From the NCBI RefSeq assembly GCF_001889545.1, contig NZ_CP018194.1, forward strand, positions 682,001 through 746,000: DNA of 64,000 nucleotides. Direction: 5' to 3'. Position numbers and translations under genes: made by a program. Positions 56,414 through 64,000 of this stretch are shown here, one piece after another (position 1 is the first letter of the stretch; each line of letters opens with the position of its first letter). A model generated the notes under the pieces. The model ran no database searches and was not told the origin of the DNA. It saw only the letters and a list, made by a program, of their open reading frames with translations. Source of the stretch: Granulibacter bethesdensis. Lineage in GTDB: Bacteria > Pseudomonadota > Alphaproteobacteria > Acetobacterales > Acetobacteraceae.

Positions 56414-58495
56414 TTATCTGTGGCTGGTCTCTACTGTCATCGTATGCAGTAGAATTGCGACATTGCGATCGTCGGCCGAATACATAACGGATGATGGTTT
56501 CACTGCATCAGGCAGCACGAATTTCAGGACAACGACGCCATTTTTTTCCTTGTCCTCTGACGGAGCCGGGATGGTGGCTTCGAACCGGTCATCCCACTTG
56601 CTCGTTGTGAACCAGCCAATGAAATGCTGATTGGCGAATAATCCGATGCGCTGCCTGTCATGATGTCTGGCAGTGAAAGCAGCCAGACTGAAGGAAAGGT
56701 GGAGGGGATAGGTGGCTCCTTCGGGCAGGCGGAAACGGATCCATGCATTGGCCCCGTCGCTCCATGTGCCTGTTGCTGCCGGATTGGACCATCCTTTGCC
56801 GAGCAGATGGAGGCCCTCTCCCTCTGCACCGAACGAGATTGCTTTCCCGAGAGCGATTGGCCGCAGATTTGTGGCGACTGCAGCCGGGTCTGTCCAGATG
56901 GAGTAAGGCCAGACCATGATGGTATTGTCTTCATAATGCAGGATACGGGCAGGTGGTCCGAACTGCTGCACAGCCGTTTCCTCGCAATGGCCGGCTTTTC
57001 CGCAGTCGAACCAATGATGCGGCACGATCAGAAACAGCTCTTTTGCGTCGGGCGGGATATCACTGGCTTCGTACCAGGTATCGGAGGTTTGGGCGCCTCC
57101 TTCTGTAATATGGCCGCTTACAGCTTCCGCATGCACGGAACGGAGCGTGATTTTACCGTGGCTGGCCCAGTGCACCGCATTGGCGCTGTCTTCTCCATAG
57201 GGGGCATAGCCATACGACAGCCCGTTTTCCACGAGGAAGCTGCTCAGTCCATCGATGAACTGCGTGTTTGCTTTTAAGGGATGCGACCAGCTTTCCCGTC
57301 CGCTGAGCAGGCCGGATATGACCATAAGGACCGCATAGGTTGTCAGTCCGTATTGTTGCCATGCTGCCATATCGGCCCGGCGCCGTGCGGCAAGGCTGAC
57401 CCCGGCAATAATCCATAATGCGAAAGGGGCAATGAAAAAGCGAAGGGACCCAAAAGCTGGATCAGAGAAAACCAGCAGGAACAGAACCAGAATGGCCGGA
57501 TAGGACAGAAGCGCAGTAGCGGTGATAAATCGCAGCTGGGGAGATGTCCGGTCCATCAAACTGCGCCGCAGAGGGAACAGCAGGATGATGGTTGCGATCA
57601 CAAAAGCGACACAGGCAACGATGGCGGGCAGGGATAGTCTGTCTGTCAGCGCACTATGCCCCAGCGGAACCGGATTGAACCATGCCGGGATAATCAGCAG
57701 GGTGGTTTTAAGTGCTGGCCATGCCCGTTCGGGAGAAAAGCTCATTTGCGGAGCTGAGGCAGCGAAAAACGTCGCCAGCCCGAAAATTCTGGTACGGTCC
57801 AGCTCAAGGGCACCGGCAAGGGCTATAGCCAGTGCGACAGAGACAATTCTTTCCCTTATTCCCGAAGCGGTGGCCAGAACCCATCCGCAGGCGGCGATGG
57901 CAGGCAGCAGCATGGCGCCGTTCAGCCAGGGATCCGAAAGTCCTCCGATGATGAAGGCCAGAACTGAAAGGAGAGTATAGCCTGCATGTCCCCATCCGTT
58001 GCGGGGTGTCAGGGCACAGCAGGCTGCCAGCAATCCAGCCAGCCCCCAGAACAGAGAAATATTATGGCTGACAGGATGGGCAAGGTTTCCGGGATGAGCC
58101 ACCGCGGAGCAATCGGCAGCCAGCATCAGCGCGGCGGCTGTCAGGCCGGCCAGGGGGCCTGCCAACCTGGCTGTCAGTATGCCGCCCATGCAGCAGAGTG
58201 CCACAAAGACAGCCCATCCTGCCCATGCCGGGTTCAGTGCTGCCGGGCCTATGGTTTCGAAAGCGGCATAATAAAAAGGGTAGAGAGAAAACAGCCAGTT
58301 ATCCTGGGTCGCATGCCATGAACGGATAAAGGATAGCCCGTTCTGACGGATACCCTGCCAGACAACGTAGGGGGCTGCATTATCGCTGTCGAACCCGAAC
58401 ACATCAAAGCTTGTATGCAGGCTCGACCAGAGTGCCGCGAGGATGGCAACAATCAGGCCCGCCAGTAATGCTTTATGGAGAAAAGAGCGATTCAA
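56414..58495 (-). CDS. Large multi-pass inner-membrane protein
   Basis: About 693 residues from a TTG at 58495 (CGAGG about 10 bases upstream); an in-frame start further out at 58627 would run into the divergent gene. The N-terminal two thirds has about ten to twelve hydrophobic helices (LLAGLIVAILAALWSSL, GWAVFVALCCMGGILTARL, LSYPAILVLFLLVF). The first loop holds FGFDSDNAAPYVVWQG, which recalls GT-C glycosyltransferases with an acidic pair in loop 1. The C-terminal third is a soluble beta-rich domain with FRLPEGATYPLHLSFSLAAF. I do not recognise the exact family. Neighbouring glucan gene suggests envelope sugar work. Confidence 0.65.
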   Translation of the reverse strand: MNRSFLHKALLAGLIVAILAALWSSLHTSFDVFGFDSDNAAPYVVWQGIRQNGLSFIRSWHATQDNWLFSLYPFYYAAFETIGPAALNPAWAGWAVFVALCCMGGILTARLAGPLAGLTAAALMLAADCSAVAHPGNLAHPVSHNISLFWGLAGLLAACCALTPRNGWGHAGYTLLSVLAFIIGGLSDPWLNGAMLLPAIAACGWVLATASGIRERIVSVALAIALAGALELDRTRIFGLATFFAASAPQMSFSPERAWPALKTTLLIIPAWFNPVPLGHSALTDRLSLPAIVACVAFVIATIILLFPLRRSLMDRTSPQLRFITATALLSYPAILVLFLLVFSDPAFGSLRFFIAPFALWIIAGVSLAARRRADMAAWQQYGLTTYAVLMVISGLLSGRESWSHPLKANTQFIDGLSSFLVENGLSYGYAPYGEDSANAVHWASHGKITLRSVHAEAVSGHITEGGAQTSDTWYEASDIPPDAKELFLIVPHHWFDCGKAGHCEETAVQQFGPPARILHYEDNTIMVWPYSIWTDPAAVATNLRPIALGKAISFGAEGEGLHLLGKGWSNPAATGTWSDGANAWIRFRLPEGATYPLHLSFSLAAFTARHHDRQRIGLFANQHFIGWFTTSKWDDRFEATIPAPSEDKEKNGVVVLKFVLPDAVKPSSVMYSADDRNVAILLHTMTVETSHR

Positions 58496-58618
58496 AACAG
58501 AACCTCGAATGGGAATAAGGATCAGGGCAGGGACCGAAACGGAATGCAGCCAACTACTATCGTATAATCCGGCTCCAAGATATTCTCTTCTTCGGCAGAT
58601 CAGGATGCAGGAGACTCG

Positions 58619-60283
58619 ATGCTGCAACGACCCCGTTTATCACCCCGACTGTCCTCTCCTGTTTTTCGGCGTGCTGTATTGCAGAAGGGGATGGCAGCCG
58701 GACTGGCTTCGCTGGGATTGTCATTACGACCTGCGCTGGCCGGGCAGGTGTCGCAACCTGCATCCTTTGATGCCGAAACGCTGGAAGAGAGGGCCCGCAG
58801 CCTGGCCCGCCAGCCTTATAGTCCCCCTTCGCAGCAACTGCCCGAAATGCTGGCAGGCCTTGATTACGACCGATATGGTAAAATCAGATTTCTCCCCGAT
58901 CACGCCTTGTGGCGCGGGCGTGGGGAGCGGTTTGAAGCCGAGTTTTTCCATCGTGGCTATCTGTTCAAGGATCGTGTGACCATCAACGAGATTGTGGACG
59001 GCATAAGCCATCCAATCCGCTACAATCCCTCATGGTTCGATCTGGGCGATATCTCGCCGCCGGAGGATGATATCGGGCTGGCCGGATTCCGTATTCTGGC
59101 CCGTTTCCCTGGCACCGCGCACCGGGATCGCAAGGAAATCGTGGTTTTTCTGGGGGCAAGTTACTTTCGGGCGGTAGCACCGGGGCAGAATTTTGGTTTG
59201 TCGGCGCGCGGGCTGGCTTTGGGCAGCGGTGAGAGCGGCACGGAGGAGTTTCCGGTTTTCCGGGAGTTCTGGCTGGAGCGTCCGGTACAGGATGCGGATC
59301 ATCTGGTGATCTATGCGCTCCTGGACAGTCCTTCCATCACGGGCGCCTTCCGGTTCGTGCTGCGTTCCGATGTCGAGACAGTGATGGATGTCGATTCCGT
59401 CCTGTTTCCACGCCGGGATATCGACAATATCGGTATAGCTCCGCTGACCAGCATGTTCTGGTTCGACCCCAGCTATCGGGTGGGCGTGGATGACTATCGG
59501 CAGGCGGTCCATGATTCGGATGGTTTGCTGATCCATACCGGTGCCGGAGAGATAATCTGGCGCAGCCTTGCAGACCCGGAGAAGGTGCAGCTTTCGTCTT
59601 TTGCCGATCATTCTCCCCGTGGTTTCGGGCTGATGCAGCGTCAGCGTGGCTTTCCTGCTTATGAAGATATCGGTGCCCGCTATGATCTGCGTCCCTCCGC
59701 CTGGGTGGAGCCTGATGAGGATTGGGGCGAGGGGGCGGTGCATCTGGCCGAACTGCCGACCGGCACGGAATTTCAGGATAACATTGTCACTTTCTGGCGT
59801 CCGACCGCACCGTTGAAGGGTGGGCAGCAGTATCGCTACGCCTATCGTTTGCGCTGGTGCGATGATATCCCGGCTCGTGCTCTGGCGAGGGTGGTTGCAT
59901 TCAGGGCCGGTGCCAGCGCTGATCCCAAAAGGCGGTTTTTCATGCTTGATCTGGCGGGAGGCGATTTAAAAGCCGATGAGAAAATGCTGGATGCGATGGC
60001 TCCGCCCGCATCTCCCCGTCAGCTGGCCGCCATGCTGGTGCCGGAGGTGATATGTTCGGCCGGTCAGCTCAAATGGGCCGAGATCAAGCGTATTCCTGCC
60101 TATCCGGTGGCATCGATGCACGGCATGCAACGCTCCGGCATGGCTCTGTACCGTGTGGGGTTCGAGCTTGAACCCGGTGATGCATCTTTGGTCGATCTGA
60201 CGGTTCGTGTCAGGCGAGGCAAAAAGGTGATCTCGGAGAGTTGGATGTATCGCTGGACGGCAAAAGATCATCCCAGGCGCTGA
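58619..60283 (+). CDS. Periplasmic glucan biosynthesis protein OpgD/OpgG (MdoD/MdoG)
   Basis: 554 residues. The N-terminus has a twin-arginine-like FRRAVLQKGM (Arg17-Arg18), a hydrophobic stretch and an ALA cleavage site at 39-41, which points to Tat export as for OpgD. The MdoG domain covers almost all of the rest (LAGLDYDRYGKIRFLPDHAL, FRILARFPG, VVFLGASYFRAVAPGQNFGL and APLTSMFWFDPSYR). A C-terminal Ig-like domain starts near 460. These proteins shape osmoregulated periplasmic glucans. No opgH is in the window. ATG has GCAGGAG upstream. Confidence 0.88.
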   Translation: MLQRPRLSPRLSSPVFRRAVLQKGMAAGLASLGLSLRPALAGQVSQPASFDAETLEERARSLARQPYSPPSQQLPEMLAGLDYDRYGKIRFLPDHALWRGRGERFEAEFFHRGYLFKDRVTINEIVDGISHPIRYNPSWFDLGDISPPEDDIGLAGFRILARFPGTAHRDRKEIVVFLGASYFRAVAPGQNFGLSARGLALGSGESGTEEFPVFREFWLERPVQDADHLVIYALLDSPSITGAFRFVLRSDVETVMDVDSVLFPRRDIDNIGIAPLTSMFWFDPSYRVGVDDYRQAVHDSDGLLIHTGAGEIIWRSLADPEKVQLSSFADHSPRGFGLMQRQRGFPAYEDIGARYDLRPSAWVEPDEDWGEGAVHLAELPTGTEFQDNIVTFWRPTAPLKGGQQYRYAYRLRWCDDIPARALARVVAFRAGASADPKRRFFMLDLAGGDLKADEKMLDAMAPPASPRQLAAMLVPEVICSAGQLKWAEIKRIPAYPVASMHGMQRSGMALYRVGFELEPGDASLVDLTVRVRRGKKVISESWMYRWTAKDHPRR

Positions 60284-60320
60284 GCCTTTGGGATGGCCAG
60301 GTGTCTCCCCAAAGGCTCAG
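60280..60320 (+). terminator. Hairpin overlapping the glucan gene stop codon
   Basis: CTGAGCCTTTGGG (60280-60292) pairs perfectly with CCCAAAGGCTCAG (60308-60320); the stop TGA at 60281-60283 is inside the left arm. The following DNA is AT-rich but lacks a pure T run. Probable transcription end or 3' stabiliser. Confidence 0.6.
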
Positions 60321-60559
60321 ATAATATATTCGGGAAAAGACTGTGCAGGCCACTGAACACAATCTTGCCGCTGCATTCTATATTTGGATGGGGACAGTTT
60401 TTTCTTGCTGCAATGGCAGGCATAACGGACCTGCCATCACGTGCCGAAGAGCGGCTGGTATGACAATAACGACCGAATAGCCGGGAGCCGTGTGCAAGCA
60501 GTTTTGCAAAACATCTGCCAATGGCAGAATGTTAAAAACCGGCTAATTCATTGAAATGA

Positions 60560-60636
60560 TGGCGCGCCCGGAAGGACTCGAACCTCCAACCCCCAGATTC
60601 GTAGTCTGGTGCTCTATCCAGTTGAGCTACGGGCGC
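60560..60636 (-). tRNA. tRNA-Arg (anticodon ACG)
   Basis: On the minus strand GCGCCCG and CGGGCGC form the 7-bp acceptor stem, followed by discriminator G and an encoded CCA. The D arm is GCTC-loop-GAGC, the anticodon arm is CCAGA-CTACGAA-TCTGG with anticodon ACG, and the T arm has GGAGG-TTCGAGT-CCTTC. All stems are intact. ACG is read as ICG after deamination and decodes CGU, CGC and CGA. Confidence 0.96.
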
Positions 60637-60797
60637 CGCGCTGACGGGGGCGATGTAGCCTGACTGTCATAAGGGTGCAAGAGCCATCCCGATATTTTTT
60701 TCGATCCTCAAGACAATGCAGCATCGTGCAAAGGAGATGGCTGCTTTTCAAAGTATTTTTGCAATATTAGGGACTGTAAAAAATATATTTTTATCTT

Positions 60798-60825
60798 CTT
60801 TCATGTATTGGCTTTCATGTATTGG
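60798..60825. repeat. 14-bp perfect tandem duplication
   Basis: CTTTCATGTATTGG occurs twice without a gap (60798-60811 and 60812-60825). The right copy contains the stop codon and last two complete codons of the minus-strand alpha/beta hydrolase gene. Because the stop lies within the unit, the protein end is the same with one or two copies. Confidence 0.85.
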
Positions 60826-61582
60826 TAAGATCAAGGATGTTTTTGACTGACGCGATGACCAGTGAAATATCGCTTTCCCGTGACAGGCGATGGTTTCCAT
60901 CGCGGATCAGTGTCACAAGAAGATCAGGGATGCTTCCGTCAGGGCGTGTTATGGTGCGGGAGAGGGTAATCGCCGTTTCCCACGGAACCTCCTGATCTTC
61001 CTGCCCTTGCAGCAGCCTGACCGGGCATGACAAAGGCAGAGGTGCATCCAGCAGCAGATGTGTGCGCCCCTCCTCGATCAGAAGCCGTGTGATCGGCACA
61101 GGCGGTCCGTAGGGATTGGGGGCCATTAATACACCCTCGCGAAGCAGGGTTGCGCGTTCCTCTGCCGGCATGGCATCCCACATCAGCCGCTCGGTAAAAT
61201 CCGGAGCCGCAGCAATACCGACCAGTCCGACAACCCGGTCACCAAGCTGTCGGGCCGCCAGCAAAGCGATCCACCCTCCCATAGAGGAGCCAACGAGGAT
61301 CAATTTTTCCTGTATGGTTTTTTCAATCACGGTCAGGGCATCGTTCAGCCATGTGCCGATGCAGCCATCCTCGAAACGTCCTTCGCTCTGACCGTGGCCG
61401 CTGTAATCCAGCCGGAGCATGGCCTGTCCCTGAGCCTCGCACCATGCAGCAAGCCGCAGGGCTTTTTCTCCCTCCATATCACTACGGAATCCTGGCAGAA
61501 AAACCACGGTGGGACTGCGCCCCGCATGGTGATGTGTTGCCAGCCTGATACCATCGGGGCGGACGATACGGCTTGCTGTCAT
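60815..61582 (-). CDS. Alpha/beta hydrolase
   Basis: 255 residues from ATG 61582, which has GAGGAAG upstream. The nucleophile is Ser in LVGSSMGGWIALLAARQ; the acid is Asp in LLQGQEDQEVPW and the His is in IRDGNHRLS. VVFLPGFRSDMEGEKALRL carries the oxyanion-hole segment. It resembles the ABHD10/BD-FAE-like carboxylesterase group. Substrate unknown. It is divergent from the glycosyltransferase gene by 85 bases. Confidence 0.85.
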   Translation of the reverse strand: MTASRIVRPDGIRLATHHHAGRSPTVVFLPGFRSDMEGEKALRLAAWCEAQGQAMLRLDYSGHGQSEGRFEDGCIGTWLNDALTVIEKTIQEKLILVGSSMGGWIALLAARQLGDRVVGLVGIAAAPDFTERLMWDAMPAEERATLLREGVLMAPNPYGPPVPITRLLIEEGRTHLLLDAPLPLSCPVRLLQGQEDQEVPWETAITLSRTITRPDGSIPDLLVTLIRDGNHRLSRESDISLVIASVKNILDLTNT

Positions 61583-61667
61583 AAGGGGCTTCCTCTTCTC
61601 CAACGAAGGACAGGGATTTATACCCGGTTTATTGCGTTTCGCCTGACGACCGCAAACGGGAGAGAGA

Positions 61668-62837
61668 ATGCCGGATTCTGATCGGGCGGACCAGATTCAT
61701 ACCGCGCCATGCGTTTTACAGGTGCTTCCTGCCCTGGATGTAGGCGGCGTGGAGCGTGGCACGCTGGAAATGGCACAGGCGATTACAGAGGCCGGCGGTC
61801 GGGCGCTGGTCGCCAGTGCGGGTGGTCGTATGGTGCCGGGGCTGGAGCGTAGAGGAGGAGAACACGTTCTGATCCCGGATATGCCGGCTAAGCAGCCATT
61901 CAGGATTTTGCGCAATGCCCGCACGCTGGAGCGGTTGATCCGTCAGGAGAATGTCCGGCTGGTTCATGCGCGTTCCCGTGCTCCGGCCTGGGCGGCTTAT
62001 CGTGCAGCGCGGCGCATGAATGTCCCGTTTGTCACCACCTATCACGGTGTATATAGCGAGTCCTTTCCCCTCAAACGACATTATAATGCGGTGATGGCAA
62101 AGGGAGATCGCGTTATTGCGATCAGTCATCATGTCGCGAATCTGGTGGCGGAGCGTCACGGGGTGGGGCCTGACCGGCTGCGTATTATCCCCCGCGGTGT
62201 CGATCCGGTGCTGTTCGACCCGGCCACGATCACCGGCCCCCGTATTCAGCGTCTGGTTCAGCAATGGCAATTGCCGGAAGGAGATGTTTTTTCCCTTGTT
62301 CTGATGCCAGCGCGTTTCAGCCGTTGGAAGGGGCAGCACATTCTGCTTGATGCTCTGGGCCGCCTTCAGCGCCCGGATGTGATCTGTGTTTTCATCGGGG
62401 GAGATAAGGGGCAGCAGGATTATGCCCGTTCCCTGATGGAGCGGGCGAAAGAAAACGGTATTGCCGGGCAGATCCGGTTGGGCGGTATTTGTGATGATAT
62501 GCCGGCCGCATTGAGCCTTGCCGATTGTGTGGTGCATGCATCGCTGGAAGCGGAACCGTTCGGACGAACAGTGATAGAGGCGCAGGCGATGGGGCGGCTG
62601 GTCATCGCCAGCGATCTCGGAGGGCCTCGGGAAACGGTGGAGCATGGAGTCAGTGGTTTGCTGGTTCCACCTGGGGATGTAGAGGCGTTGGCGGTTGCTT
62701 TGGCTGAAACACTGGCCTTGCCGCCGGATGTACGGGCCGATGCCGGATGGCGGGCGCGACAGAAAGTGCTGGCGCGTTACACCACGGATGCGATGCAGAG
62801 AGCCACGCTGGACGTTTACAACGAATTACTCGGCTGA
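61668..62837 (+). CDS. Glycosyltransferase family 4
   Basis: 389 residues. The N-terminal GT-B domain opens with VLQVLPALDVGGVERGTLEM, including the GG(V/A)ER acceptor loop. The C-terminal Rossmann domain has RIIPRGVDPVLFDP, LVLMPARFSRWKGQHILLDA and the E-x7-E motif in HASLEAEPFGRTVIEAQAMG. It probably adds a sugar to a cell-surface polysaccharide or lipopolysaccharide core. No polysaccharide cluster adjoins it. Confidence 0.9.
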   Translation: MPDSDRADQIHTAPCVLQVLPALDVGGVERGTLEMAQAITEAGGRALVASAGGRMVPGLERRGGEHVLIPDMPAKQPFRILRNARTLERLIRQENVRLVHARSRAPAWAAYRAARRMNVPFVTTYHGVYSESFPLKRHYNAVMAKGDRVIAISHHVANLVAERHGVGPDRLRIIPRGVDPVLFDPATITGPRIQRLVQQWQLPEGDVFSLVLMPARFSRWKGQHILLDALGRLQRPDVICVFIGGDKGQQDYARSLMERAKENGIAGQIRLGGICDDMPAALSLADCVVHASLEAEPFGRTVIEAQAMGRLVIASDLGGPRETVEHGVSGLLVPPGDVEALAVALAETLALPPDVRADAGWRARQKVLARYTTDAMQRATLDVYNELLG

Positions 62838-63303
62838 GGAACTATTCAGCCATTACGCGTTTTTGCTGCACTGCGACAATTACATTCGATATTTTTTGTG
62901 CATCGCACAATAATCGTTTCCCGGATTATGCAGATATTATTTTGCAGTTAGTGCAAAAGCATGTTGACTTAGTCCCAAAAGCTGAAATAACAATTCTCTC
63001 AGGAAAGAGATTTCCTCTATCGCCGGTCAGGTGAAGTCTCATGGCATCGCGCCAAGGCGTGATGGGCAGGAATCGGAACATCAGCCGCTTTCTTGGCTGT
63101 ATTGTCTTCGGTAGTCCTGCGTCGACGGAGTTTTCGACTGCTCCGGTTTCACGACTCAAGGAGACGATGGAAGATGCATCGCTGAAATTTCCATTGCTTT
63201 CAGATGGTCCGACCTCGCATGGCAAACAGCCTGCCGGATAAGGACCATCATCAAAACTGCAAGAATAATCCAGAATAAAATTAAATCAGGGGAAATGTCT
63301 CTT
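62838..63303 (+). promoter_or_regulatory. Long spacer/leader upstream of xoxF with two inverted repeats
   Basis: About 470 bases without a supported gene. Two perfect inverted repeats are present: TTGTGCATCGCACAA at 62896-62910 (6-bp arms) and TTTTGCAGTTAGTGCAAAA at 62940-62958 (7-bp arms), 46 bp apart centre to centre. Both carry a TGCA/TGC-type half-site and may be operators. The remaining 340 bases to the xoxF ATG may be a long untranslated leader. A 66-codon open frame at 63041-63241 looks unlike a real protein. Confidence 0.45.
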
Positions 63304-64000
63304 ATGAAACAGCAAACGCTGTCCCGTGTTTGTGCCATGATGCTGGGCATCGGCGCTCTGGCGGTTTCCTTCCAGGCTCAGGCAAATGATGAGCTGATGA
63401 AGCTGTCCAAGGATTCTGCAAACTGGTCGATGCCTGCTGGTGATTATGCAAACCAGCGCCATAGCGCCCTGAAGCAGATTACGGTTGCCAACGCCAGCAA
63501 GCTGCGTCCGGTATGGAGCTTCTCCACCGGCGTGCTGCGCGGCCATGAAGGTGGTCCGCTGATCATCGGCGATGTCATGTATGTGCATACGCCGTTCCCG
63601 AACAAGGTGTTCGCCCTCGATCTGAACGACAATGGTCGTATCATCTGGGTGTATGAGCCGAAGCAGGATCCGGACGTTATTCCGGTCATGTGCTGTGATA
63701 CTGTGAATCGTGGTGTTGCTTATGGTGATGGCAAGATCATTCTTCACCAGGCGGATAACGGGCTGGTCGCGCTGAATGCCAAGACCGGCAAAGAAGTGTG
63801 GAAGGTCATGACGGGCGACGCCAAGAAAGGCGAAACCGGCACCTCTGCACCGCTGGTCATCAAAGACAAGGTAATGGTCGGCATCTCCGGCGGTGAATTC
63901 GGTATTCAGGGCCGTCTGATGTCCTTCAATCTGAAGGACGGTTCCAAGGCCTGGACGGCGTATTCTGTCGGCACGGATGACCAGATCCTGTTCGATGACA
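63304..64000 (+). CDS. xoxF: XoxF-type (lanthanide-dependent) methanol dehydrogenase, N-terminal part (cut by window edge)
   Basis: The first 232 codons are visible. A signal peptide (MKQQTLSRVCAMMLGIGALA, cleavage after AQA at about 27) leads into NDELMKLSKDSANW. Beta-propeller features of PQQ dehydrogenases follow: WSFSTGVLRGHEGGPLIIGD, MYVHTPFPNKVFALDL, the adjacent Cys-Cys pair in PVMCCDTVNRGVAYGDGK that contacts PQQ, and GISGGEFGIQG. Wording such as KQDPDVIPVMCCDTVNRG is closer to XoxF than to MxaF as I recall them. The residue that decides lanthanide use (extra Asp near 301-320) is beyond the edge. Confidence 0.85.
   Translation, partial: MKQQTLSRVCAMMLGIGALAVSFQAQANDELMKLSKDSANWSMPAGDYANQRHSALKQITVANASKLRPVWSFSTGVLRGHEGGPLIIGDVMYVHTPFPNKVFALDLNDNGRIIWVYEPKQDPDVIPVMCCDTVNRGVAYGDGKIILHQADNGLVALNAKTGKEVWKVMTGDAKKGETGTSAPLVIKDKVMVGISGGEFGIQGRLMSFNLKDGSKAWTAYSVGTDDQILFDD

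Noticed and set aside
60560-60636. tRNA-Arg as an integration site for a genomic island
   Set aside because: No integrase gene nearby and no repeat of the tRNA 3' end seen in the window.
63041-63241. 66-codon frame upstream of xoxF as a small gene
   Set aside because: No recognisable ribosome-binding site, composition unlike a protein and overlapping frames on the other strand; more likely leader DNA.
1-64000. CRISPR arrays, rRNA genes and known riboswitches
   Set aside because: I found no regularly spaced repeats, no rRNA segments and no cobalamin, TPP or SAM riboswitch core by eye; a covariance-model search would be needed to be sure.

Overview
The window looks like a chromosomal segment of an acetic acid bacterium (Acetobacteraceae, Alphaproteobacteria). 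The reasons are a fused shikimate kinase / 3-dehydroquinate synthase, aerobic CobS/CobT cobaltochelatase subunits next to bolA and a J-domain gene, a DUF4167 gene behind hisS-prfA-prmC, and a XoxF-type methanol dehydrogenase. Granulibacter is my best guess from memory of the family; no search was run. Most of the window is GC-rich housekeeping DNA. I see no insertion sequence, prophage, CRISPR array or rRNA. One tRNA, tRNA-Arg(ACG), is present.

Layout. 1-13.3 kb: ubiG (cut by the left edge, minus strand), then a long plus-strand series: lysC, a nitronate monooxygenase-like gene, ptsP (GAF-EI), a RodZ-like gene, ispG, hisS-prfA-methyltransferase-prmC, and a DUF4167 gene. 13.3-17.1 kb: a NUDIX gene divergent from an Atm1-type ABC exporter, a small unknown gene and rpmB. 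17.2-19.3 kb: a large secreted-type repeat protein with an NlpC/P60-like head. 19.3-23.2 kb: the aroK-aroB fusion (minus), a 47-residue membrane peptide, xerD and accA. 23.2-28.1 kb: a TonB-dependent receptor and a porin-like gene, divergent across a very AT-rich 0.9-kb spacer that holds a near-consensus Fur box and a perfect 26-bp palindrome. 28.2-35.4 kb: secA (minus), then a parvulin, argJ, a GNAT-MutT fusion and a CinA/MoaB-domain gene. 35.5-37.7 kb: a second large repeat protein, with a pepsin-like head. 37.7-41.8 kb: bolA, J-domain gene, cobS, cobT. 41.9-46 kb: a zinc deacylase, an ELM1-family gene and a large unknown protein. 46-52.2 kb: a NadQ/NrtR-like regulator and, about 2 kb further on, nadA-nadB-nadC behind two palindromic operators; between them lie small genes and a sulfotransferase-like gene. 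52.3-56.4 kb: sfnB-sfnG for sulfone use, divergent from a flavoprotein. 56.4-60.3 kb: a multi-pass membrane protein divergent from an OpgD/OpgG periplasmic glucan gene. 60.5-64 kb: tRNA-Arg, an alpha/beta hydrolase, a family 4 glycosyltransferase and the start of xoxF, cut by the right edge.

The most unusual content is a pair of large proteins (17204-19255 and 35516-37738). They share a C-terminal half made of an autotransporter-type strand repeat, a glycine-rich RTX-like repeat field and a conserved end domain, but carry unrelated heads. One head has the C/H pattern of NlpC/P60 cysteine peptidases. The other has two DTG motifs, a flap-like segment and further landmarks of the eukaryotic-type pepsin fold. 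Neither begins with a signal peptide. I infer a family of exported or surface enzymes that exchange catalytic heads on one delivery module. Other points of interest are the NadQ-type operator pair upstream of nadA, the Fur box far from either flanking gene, and paired inverted repeats in the long leader of xoxF.
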